From positions 1 to 10,645 of the forward strand of contig CANQLQ010000041.1 of NCBI GenBank assembly GCA_947624755.1: a stretch of DNA of 10,645 bases, written 5' to 3'. Within the stretch, counting starts at the first letter, position 1. The number at the start of each line of letters is the position of its first letter. A program made the position numbers and the translations under genes. The notes beneath the pieces are model-generated. The model did no database searches, was not told the DNA's origin, and saw only the letters and a program-made list of their open reading frames with translations. Below are positions 4,759 through 10,645 of this stretch, one piece after another. The stretch comes from an uncultured Clostridia bacterium. Its GTDB lineage: Bacteria > Bacillota > Clostridia > Oscillospirales > Acutalibacteraceae.

Positions 4759-6321
4759 TTATTTTGCAAAGTCAACAGCTCTTGTTTCGCGAATCATATT
4801 GACCTTGATCTGACCCGGATATTCAAGATCCGCTTCGATTTTCTGAACGATTTCTCTTGCAAGAAGAGCCATTTCAGTATCGGAAACCCTTTCGGGTTTA
4901 ACAATAATTCTAACTTCTCTGCCCGCTTGAATTGCGTAAGCGTCAGCAACGCCGTCAAATGATTTTGATATACTTTCGAGCTGTTCAAGACGTTTGATGT
5001 AATTTTGAAGATTTTCTCTTCTTGCTCCCGGTCTTGCGGCAGAAATTGCATCGGCTGCCTGAACAAGAACAGCAACAAGGCTCTTCGGCTCAACGTCACC
5101 GTGATGGGCGGCAATTGCATTAATTACCGTTTCATTCTCTTTGTATTTCTTTGCATATTCAACACCGAGTTCAATATGCGAACCTTCCTGAGAATGGTCA
5201 ACAGCCTTGCCTATATCGTGCAAAAGACCGGCACGTTTTGCAAGCTTTACGTCAACGCCGAGTTCGGCGGCCATAAGACCGGCAATATATGAAACTTCAA
5301 GAGAATGATTGAGAACATTCTGACCGTAGCTTGTGCGGTACTTAAGACGGCCGAGGAGCTTGATAAGTTCATTGTGAATACCGTTAACGCCTGCGTCAAC
5401 AACAGCACGTTCGCCTGCCTGACGAATAGCCTGTTCAACTTCACGGTTGGATTTTTCAAAGATTTTTTCAATAAGTGCAGGATGTATTCTTCCGTCGGCA
5501 ATCAGCTTTTCAAGGGTAAGTCTTGCAACCTCACGGCGTACTGGATCAAAGCTTGAAATTGTAATTGCTTCGGGTGTATCGTCAATAATAAGATCAACAC
5601 CGGTAATCGTTTCGATTGCGCGGATATTTCTGCCTTCACGGCCAATGATTCTGCCCTTCATTTCGTCGTTAGGCAATGCAACGACAGAAACCGTTGCTTC
5701 GGCAGCATGGTCGGCAGCACAGCGCTGAATTGCGGTAGTAATGATTTCGCGTGCGAGCGCTTCGGATTCATAACGGGTTTTTTCTTCAAACTCCATAATC
5801 TTGACGGCCTTTTCTCTTGTAAGAGTTTCCTCAAGAATACGAAGCAAATAGGCTTTCGCCTGTTCTTGTGTATAACCTGTTATTTCTTCAAGTTTTTCCA
5901 ACTGAGTTCTTTTGATGCTTTCTGCTTCGGTTAATTTGGTTTCAGCTTGCTTGAGCTTTTCGCTTAGCTGTTCTTCTTTTTTATCAATTGCGTCAATTTT
6001 CTTGTCAAGACTATCCTCTTTTTGGACAACCCTTTTTTCTTGACGTTGAACCTCATTGCGTCTGTCGCGCAACTCACGCTCTGTTTCTGTTCGTGCTTTG
6101 TGAATTTCATCTTTTGCTTCAAGAATCGCTTCTCTTTTTTGTCTTTCAGCTTCGGCAACGGCCTGATTAATAATTCTTGTAGCTTCCAAATTAGCGGAAC
6201 CGATTAATTTTTCAGCAGTTTTCTTTCTGTGTATTTCTCCGGCAATTACGCCGATAACACCAAAAACCACCGCACATATAACAGCAATCAAAATTGCGAT
6301 TGTAATTGATATTTGTCCCAA
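4759..6321 (-). CDS. rny: Ribonuclease Y
   Basis: Membrane-anchored endoribonuclease that initiates mRNA decay in Firmicutes. From the start chosen here the protein has 520 residues, the usual length. An N-terminal membrane helix (about residues 4-28) is followed by a long charged coiled coil (about 35-180), then a KH RNA-binding domain with the GxxG loop GREG (227-230, in GRIIGREGRNIRAIE), and an HD phosphohydrolase domain with the catalytic pair HD at 368-369 (LLHDIGKAVDH). The frame is open back to a TTG at 6354, but a full AAAGGAGGT at 6331-6339 lies inside that extension, nine bases before the TTG at 6321, and RNase Y proteins normally begin at the membrane helix. I therefore choose TTG 6321. 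The gene has its own promoter and a strong terminator. Confidence 0.96.
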   Translation of the reverse strand: MGQISITIAILIAVICAVVFGVIGVIAGEIHRKKTAEKLIGSANLEATRIINQAVAEAERQKREAILEAKDEIHKARTETERELRDRRNEVQRQEKRVVQKEDSLDKKIDAIDKKEEQLSEKLKQAETKLTEAESIKRTQLEKLEEITGYTQEQAKAYLLRILEETLTREKAVKIMEFEEKTRYESEALAREIITTAIQRCAADHAAEATVSVVALPNDEMKGRIIGREGRNIRAIETITGVDLIIDDTPEAITISSFDPVRREVARLTLEKLIADGRIHPALIEKIFEKSNREVEQAIRQAGERAVVDAGVNGIHNELIKLLGRLKYRTSYGQNVLNHSLEVSYIAGLMAAELGVDVKLAKRAGLLHDIGKAVDHSQEGSHIELGVEYAKKYKENETVINAIAAHHGDVEPKSLVAVLVQAADAISAARPGARRENLQNYIKRLEQLESISKSFDGVADAYAIQAGREVRIIVKPERVSDTEMALLAREIVQKIEADLEYPGQIKVNMIRETRAVDFAK

Positions 6322-6330
6322 AGTAGCAGC

Positions 6331-6342
6331 ACCTCCTTTTTT
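6331..6342 (-). promoter_or_regulatory. Ribosome binding site that fixes the rny start
   Basis: The minus strand reads AAAAAAGGAGGT, a near-complete anti-16S match, nine bases before the TTG at 6321-6319. It lies within the open frame that begins at 6354 and so argues against that earlier start. Confidence 0.8.
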
Positions 6343-6444
6343 GTTAATTTTCAAATCAATAATTAATCATCAAAAGAAATGCAGTGTTCATACTTATACA
6401 ACGGTATAAATTCAGTTTTTTACTATATTAATACCATCCTTTTT

Positions 6445-6473
6445 ATTTTAAATCAAAAACCGTTTTATGTCAA
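6445..6473 (-). promoter_or_regulatory. Sigma-A type promoter of rny
   Basis: On the minus strand TTGACA (6473-6468) and TAAAAT (6450-6445) are separated by 17 bases. The predicted leader is about 115 bases. It contains an imperfect inverted repeat GGTAT/ATACC (6436-6432 with 6406-6402) that might be a structured 5' end. Confidence 0.8.
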
Positions 6474-6561
6474 GTAATAGAAATGAGATTTATCAATCAG
6501 TTTTGTACATTTTTAATATTTTTCTTTTATTTAGAGCTATGAATACATTTAAGATGCCAAT

Positions 6562-6591
6562 AAAAAAGGGCTGTCACACTAAAGACAGCCC
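6562..6591 (-). terminator. Strong terminator of the surface-protein gene
   Basis: On the minus strand GGGCTGTC (6591-6584) pairs perfectly with GACAGCCC (6575-6568) across an 8-base loop and is followed by TTTTTTATT. It begins 18 bases after the stop codon of the 606-residue protein and separates it from the rny promoter. Confidence 0.93.
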
Positions 6592-6609
6592 CCAAATGTT
6601 ATTTTTTTG

Positions 6610-8430
6610 TTAATTTTCGTCTGTATCGTCTTTATTGGAAACGGCATTGTCATTTTTGCGTTTTCTTGTAAAGAGGAACCCTGCAAGACCTGCAATAGTC
6701 ACAAGGCTTGTCGGAGCTGCAACAATTTCAGGATTTTCCTTTATTGCCTCAACAGCTCTGCCAACTACAGAATCATTATCCTTTTTTGAATTGTCCGTGT
6801 TATACGAAACATTATTTTTATCGCCGTAGGTATCGTCAACAAGGTTTTTGAGAGCGTCCTGACCGAATAAATCATAGGAATCGGGTACGGTGTATGCGTT
6901 TGTTGTTTCTCCTGATTCGCCAATAGCGTAGGTTGAAAGTAAATCTTCGTATTCCTGCGCTGCGGTCACAATTTCTTCTACCTGAGAAATTCCGCTTTCA
7001 ACGATTCCGCTGACCTGCTGCTTAACGCCTGAGAGGATCTCGTTTGCCTTTTCGTTATCGCTCGGAATTGCAGCGCCGATCGCATCGCTGACCTTTGAAA
7101 GAAGATCCGTCTCGTTTTCGCTTGTCGCTGCGTCTGACGTTTTCATAACCTTAAAGGTATATGTAACCTCTTCCTTAGCTGTTTGGTCGTCATCATAAAC
7201 AACTTTAAGCTTCACAGTCTCTGTTTTCTTTGAAGGGTCAAGCTTCGCATAGTTTGTTGAAGCTGAAGGTACGTTTTTACCGTCAAGATTGATTGTAACA
7301 TACTTGAGCTCTCCGCCGATTTGGTCAGCAAGAGAAAAGGCGGTAAACCAAAGCTTTTCGCAGTCTTTCGGAACATACATCTCATAATTATAGATATCAC
7401 TGTAAAATTCCTTGTCAAGTTCAAACCAACCGTTTTCGCACGCAAGATTGAAAAGATTTTCGACAGCAGCATCTTTGTCATATTCTACTTGGGACTCGTC
7501 GAGCATTGTAGTAAGAATAAGCTTAGGTATTGCATAGGTATCACCCTGATTGTCTGCAACAGCAAGGGCAAAGGGGTTGATGTTAATTTCATAAAGTGTG
7601 TCAAAAATAGTTGCATAATATGCATAGTCAACATAGTCAACCTGAGTCTGAGACGCTTCCTCAAACATTGTAAGCGGAATCTGATAGCCCTGCTTTGCGG
7701 CAGTGATCGCTCTTATCCAGTAGAAAAGTTCATCCATATCCGGGTTGTCGCTAAGCGGAATCTCACCGCTTGACTCAACATAATCCTTCATAAAATAAAG
7801 TGAAAGACCCGAAACGGATTTAACGCTTGACGGAATTGAAAAATCGCCAAGTTCCGAAAGAATTATTGCCGTAGCGCCGTCAAGAGTTGTACCCTTTACA
7901 AAGCTTACCTTCTTGTCATAAAGCACATATACGGCGTCATATTTGATTGCAGCGTAAACAACTGCAAGTTCCATTTTTTCCACTGCGGTCATTTCAGAAG
8001 GAACACGGATTCCCTTATCGGAAACATAGCTGTACATTTCTTCGGTATTGTCGGTCATACCCAAGGCCGCAACAATATAGTAAAGTGATTTTATTGCAAG
8101 CTCAAATGATTGATTAAGGCTATCTTCATTAAGTTCATTGAGAAGAGTATATTCATTAACTTCGCTTACAAATTCTTCAAATGTTACATCATAAGGATAA
8201 TCCGGCTTAGGAATAAGCTTTGAGGCTGTAATCGCAGTTGCATCGTCGCGAACTATCAGTTTATCTATCCATGCAAGACTGTACTGTGAGTCAGATGAAT
8301 GCGTTGTGCCCGGTTTAAGTTTCAGTTCTTCTTCGTCAAATGTCACAGCTCCTGCCATAAGCGACGTCGCAGGCATTGCAAGGAGCATTAAAACCGCCAC
8401 AATAAGGGCTAACATTTTTTTCGTTCTCAA
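6610..8430 (-). CDS. Secreted, membrane-anchored protein of unknown function
   Basis: I do not recognise a named family for this 606-residue protein. It has a typical Sec signal peptide (MRTKK, hydrophobic 7-20, likely cleavage near MAGA, 25-28). Residues about 80-370 look mostly helical and are rich in Tyr, Asp and Glu; two stretches, 153-178 and 266-289, look alike (AIKYDAVYVLYDKKV and YATIFDTLYEININ) and may be helical repeats. Residues 375-430 look like a beta-sandwich (YVTINLDGKNV, TVKLKVVYDDD, VTYTFKVMK). An acidic linker follows. A C-terminal membrane helix (572-587) ends in TRKRK with an 18-residue charged tail. No LPXTG precedes the helix; NPEIV is found instead, so anchoring is probably by the helix itself. 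The TTG start at 8430 is supported by AAAGGAAGGG just upstream; the next ATG (8415) is too far from it. The gene has its own promoter and terminator. Confidence 0.85.
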   Translation of the reverse strand: MRTKKMLALIVAVLMLLAMPATSLMAGAVTFDEEELKLKPGTTHSSDSQYSLAWIDKLIVRDDATAITASKLIPKPDYPYDVTFEEFVSEVNEYTLLNELNEDSLNQSFELAIKSLYYIVAALGMTDNTEEMYSYVSDKGIRVPSEMTAVEKMELAVVYAAIKYDAVYVLYDKKVSFVKGTTLDGATAIILSELGDFSIPSSVKSVSGLSLYFMKDYVESSGEIPLSDNPDMDELFYWIRAITAAKQGYQIPLTMFEEASQTQVDYVDYAYYATIFDTLYEININPFALAVADNQGDTYAIPKLILTTMLDESQVEYDKDAAVENLFNLACENGWFELDKEFYSDIYNYEMYVPKDCEKLWFTAFSLADQIGGELKYVTINLDGKNVPSASTNYAKLDPSKKTETVKLKVVYDDDQTAKEEVTYTFKVMKTSDAATSENETDLLSKVSDAIGAAIPSDNEKANEILSGVKQQVSGIVESGISQVEEIVTAAQEYEDLLSTYAIGESGETTNAYTVPDSYDLFGQDALKNLVDDTYGDKNNVSYNTDNSKKDNDSVVGRAVEAIKENPEIVAAPTSLVTIAGLAGFLFTRKRKNDNAVSNKDDTDEN

Positions 8431-8496
8431 GTGTTACCCTTCCTTTCAAATTATTTGTATATAGAAATACAGAATATATCATCTTAGCTATACAAT

Positions 8497-8525
8497 ATAA
8501 TACAACTAAATTACAATAATGTCAA
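8497..8525 (-). promoter_or_regulatory. Sigma-A type promoter of the surface-protein gene
   Basis: On the minus strand TTGACA (8525-8520) and TATTAT (8502-8497) are separated by 17 bases. The boxes and spacing are identical to those of the sigma-factor promoter at 3928-3956. The leader is about 60 bases and ends in AAATAATTTGAAAGGAA (8456-8440), a 17-base string also found at 2508-2492. Confidence 0.85.
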
Positions 8526-8545
8526 CAAAAAAACATATTTTACTT

Positions 8546-8572
8546 GTAAAAAAATAAACAAAAATTTTTTAC
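8546..8572 (-). terminator. Possible A/T-only terminator after aspS
   Basis: On the minus strand GTAAAAAA (8572-8565) can pair with TTTTTTTAC (8554-8546). The stem is nearly all A-T and no GC-rich terminator is visible between aspS and the surface-protein promoter. Transcription from aspS may simply continue. Confidence 0.2.
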
Positions 8573-8653
8573 GGGTATTTTTATTTATATTTTATAAAAT
8601 ACTGCTTCTTTTTATACAATGTTTCTTTGCTGACAATATCATATAAGGCGGAT

Positions 8654-10441
8654 TTATTGATTTTCGCTTTTTTCTATTTCAATGCCAAGTTCCTTGAGCT
8701 GGCTTTCGTCGACAAATGACGGACATTCAGTCATCGGTTCACTTGCATTTTGAACCTTCGGATAAGCAACAACGTCACGAAGATTATCAAGTTTTAGCAT
8801 CTGCATACAAAGTCTGTCAAGACCAAGACCGATTCCGCCGTGAGGAGGAGCCCCAAAACGAAATGCATCGGTAAGATAACCGAATTTTTCATACGCTTCT
8901 TCGTCACTGAGACCCAAAAGCGAGAATATCCTCTTTTGAAGTGCGGGGTCGGTTATTCTTATTGAACCGCTTGCAAGCTCGATTCCATTGAGAACAAGGT
9001 CATAAGATGAAGCCCTTACGTTTGCCTTGTCGCTTTCAAGATAGGGAAGACATTCTTCAAGCGGAGCGGTAAACGGATGGTGCATTGCAACAAACTGACC
9101 AAGCTCTTCGTCCCAGTCAAAGAACGGGAACTCAACTATCCAAAGAAGATTGAATTTATCTTTCGGTATTATATCAAGCTTCTTTGCAACATTCTGTCGA
9201 AGTGCGCCGAGAACTGTAAGAGTGAGGTATTCTTTGTCCGCTATGATAAGAATAACATCGCCGGGTTTTGCCTTTGCTTTTTCAACTATCGCTTTCATTT
9301 CATCTTCGCTCATAAACTTTGCAAATGAAGAAGCTATCGCGCCGTCCTCTGAAATTCTTGCCCAGGCTATACCTTTTGCGCCGATACCCTTGACAAACTC
9401 AACAAGCTTGTCAATTTCTTTTCTTGTAAGAACCGAATAGGCATTCTTCGCCGTAATACCGCAGACTCTGCCGCCGTTTTTGATCGCATCGGAGAACACG
9501 CCGAAACCGCAATTTTTAACTTCATCGGCAAGGTCGAAAATTTCCATTTCATAACGTGTATCCGGCTTATCCGAGCCGAAGCGTTCCATAGCTTCTTTAT
9601 AAGTAAGTCTTTCAATTGCGCCGCCGAGCTCAACGCCTAAAGCATCTTTGAAAACCTTATGAATAAAGCCTTCTGTCATTGACATAATGTCTTCCTGCTC
9701 AACGAAGCTCATTTCAACGTCAATCTGAGTAAATTCGGGCTGGCGGTCTGCACGAAGGTCCTCGTCACGGAAGCATCGGGCAATTTGCATATATCTGTCA
9801 AAGCCGGCAACCATCGAAAGCTGCTTATAAAGCTGCGGTGACTGAGGAAGAGCATAGAAGCTGCCTTTGTGAATACGGCTCGGTACTATAAAGTCTCTTG
9901 CCCCTTCGGGAGTTGATTTGATAAGAATAGGTGTTTCAATTTCAATAAAGCCGTTTTCATCAAAATAGTCACGGGTAATTTTTGCAATCTTATGACGCAT
10001 AAGAATATTTTTCTGAAGATCCGGACGGCGAAGGTCAAGATAACGGTATTTAAGTCTTGTAAGTTCGCTTGTCGGACAGTTTTCGATAATTTCAAACGGA
10101 GGTGTTTCGCTCTCGCCAAGAACACGAAGGTCGCTTACCGCAATTTCAATTTCGCCGGTTGGAATTTCCGGATTCTTTGAAGAACGCTCACGGACTACGC
10201 CCTTTGCCATGAGAACATATTCGCTTCTGACTGCAAACGCTTTTTCAAAAATGCTTTTTTCCGTGTTATCGTCAAACGCAAGTTGAACAATACCTGTTCT
10301 GTCACGAAGATCAATAAAAATCAATGCGCCGAGGTCGCGCTGTTTCTGCACCCAGCCGCAGACAACAACTTCCCTTCCAATATCTTTTGCGGTGAAAGTT
10401 CCGCAATAATCTGTCCTTTTAAGTCCTGCCATTGTATCCAT
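8654..10441 (-). CDS. aspS: Aspartyl-tRNA synthetase
   Basis: Class II synthetase that charges tRNA-Asp with aspartate in the cytosol. The 595 residues match the bacterial type. The N-terminal OB-fold anticodon-binding domain includes VCGWVQKQRDLGALIFIDLRDR (27-48). The catalytic core has motif 2 around FRDEDLRADRQPEFTQIDVEMSF (224-246) and motif 3 GIGLGLDRLCM (536-546). A bacterial GAD insert lies at about 290-400. The OB fold has Leu in RDLG, where non-discriminating AspRS enzymes tend to have His (RDHG), so this enzyme probably charges only tRNA-Asp; that is inference. The ATG at 10441 follows CAGGG about ten bases upstream; an ATG three codons later (10432) is the alternative start. In Firmicutes hisS usually precedes aspS; here the upstream DNA in the window is repeat-filled and no promoter is obvious. 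Confidence 0.97.
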   Translation of the reverse strand: MDTMAGLKRTDYCGTFTAKDIGREVVVCGWVQKQRDLGALIFIDLRDRTGIVQLAFDDNTEKSIFEKAFAVRSEYVLMAKGVVRERSSKNPEIPTGEIEIAVSDLRVLGESETPPFEIIENCPTSELTRLKYRYLDLRRPDLQKNILMRHKIAKITRDYFDENGFIEIETPILIKSTPEGARDFIVPSRIHKGSFYALPQSPQLYKQLSMVAGFDRYMQIARCFRDEDLRADRQPEFTQIDVEMSFVEQEDIMSMTEGFIHKVFKDALGVELGGAIERLTYKEAMERFGSDKPDTRYEMEIFDLADEVKNCGFGVFSDAIKNGGRVCGITAKNAYSVLTRKEIDKLVEFVKGIGAKGIAWARISEDGAIASSFAKFMSEDEMKAIVEKAKAKPGDVILIIADKEYLTLTVLGALRQNVAKKLDIIPKDKFNLLWIVEFPFFDWDEELGQFVAMHHPFTAPLEECLPYLESDKANVRASSYDLVLNGIELASGSIRITDPALQKRIFSLLGLSDEEAYEKFGYLTDAFRFGAPPHGGIGLGLDRLCMQMLKLDNLRDVVAYPKVQNASEPMTECPSFVDESQLKELGIEIEKSENQ

Positions 10442-10456
10442 AATTTAATTACCCTG

Positions 10457-10487
10457 CGGCACGTCAGTAAAATTTTTGTCCGTGCCG
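10457..10487 (-). promoter_or_regulatory. Hairpin abutting the aspS ribosome binding site
   Basis: On the minus strand CGGCACG (10487-10481) pairs perfectly with CGTGCCG (10463-10457) across a 17-base loop. The AGGG ribosome binding site of aspS begins two bases after the stem. There is no U-tract, so it is not a terminator. A second SD-like AAAGGAA (10496-10490) lies just upstream. The hairpin may influence translation of aspS. Confidence 0.45.
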
Positions 10488-10516
10488 TTCCTTTCTTAAT
10501 TTTCTTTTGTACTGCC

Positions 10517-10549
10517 TAAGGAAGCACTGATTAATTCAGGGTGCCCTAA
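10517..10549. repeat. Short palindromic relative of the MITE-like family
   Basis: A 33-base imperfect palindrome begins TAAGGAAGCACTGATTAA and ends GGGTGCCCTAA. GCAC pairs with GTGC and TGA with TCA around the loop TTAAT, with small bulges. The TAAGGAA...CTGATTAA end matches the ends at 518-537, 2520-2540 and 2737-2804, so it looks like a minimal or internally deleted member. Confidence 0.55.
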
Positions 10550-10556
10550 TTGGCGA

Positions 10557-10632
10557 GCGGGCATCGCCCGCAGGAGTTACGCGGGATAGAATTATATAAA
10601 ATTATAATTTTACACCGCGAAAATACTTTGTC
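10557..10632 (+). repeat. REP-like repeat, copy 3
   Basis: Begins with the palindrome GCGGGCATCGCCCGC (10557-10571), then AGGAGTTACGCGGGATAGA, an AT-rich middle, and CCGCGAAAATACTTTGT. CGCGG (10580-10584) can pair with CCGCG (10615-10619) to form a second stem. Compared with copy 1, stem pair 5-11 changes from A-T to G-C, which keeps pairing. It has the same orientation as copies 1 and 2. Confidence 0.7.
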
Positions 10633-10645
10633 CCTAATTTAAAAA

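Noticed and set aside
10442..10500. A T-box riboswitch upstream of aspS
   Set aside because: The hairpin is small and lacks the T-box sequence, specifier loop and terminator/antiterminator pair.
1..10645. A CRISPR array, prophage, toxin-antitoxin pair or defence system
   Set aside because: No regularly spaced direct repeats, phage or nuclease genes, or small gene pairs of that type are visible; the proteins are housekeeping apart from one surface protein.

Overview
The window reads as chromosomal DNA of a low-GC Gram-positive bacterium, most likely a gut-type member of the Clostridia (Oscillospirales/Ruminococcaceae-like). The grounds are AT-rich intergenic DNA, strong GGAGG-type ribosome binding sites with some TTG starts, RNase Y, a SigH-like sigma factor, a FAD oxidoreductase next to cmk, and consensus TTGACA-N17-TATTAT promoters. 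The genus is inference. I found no prophage, CRISPR array, toxin-antitoxin pair, rRNA operon or intact transposase.

All eight supported genes lie on the minus strand, so transcription runs from high to low coordinates. In transcription order they are: aspS (aspartyl-tRNA synthetase, 10441-8654); an unrecognised 606-residue secreted, membrane-anchored protein (8430-6610) with its own promoter and a strong terminator; rny (RNase Y, true start near 6321) with its own promoter and terminator; a short RluA-type pseudouridine synthase (4698-4039) that begins just after the rny terminator; a SigH-like sigma factor (3875-3309) with a consensus promoter; a degenerate tRNA-like sequence (3304-3244); a small double zinc-ribbon protein (3215-2937) with a terminator; then a two-gene unit of an HI0933/BaiN-type flavoprotein (2448-1216) and cmk (cytidylate kinase, true start near 1202), whose stop and ribosome binding site overlap.

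The common theme is RNA metabolism and information processing: tRNA charging, RNA modification, mRNA decay, transcription initiation and CMP recycling. The genes form several separate transcription units rather than one pathway.

The most unusual content is between the genes. The gaps at 1-536, 2449-2936 and 10442-10645 hold at least three kinds of small palindromic repeat: a REP-like family of three copies with compensatory base changes in the stem, a MITE-like family with TARGGAAC-type ends, and a chain of unrelated hairpins. One repeat gives a 27-base exact inverted pair flanking the flavoprotein-cmk unit. I see no convincing new multi-gene system. The best candidates for follow-up are these repeat families, the tRNA-like remnant and the uncharacterised surface protein.
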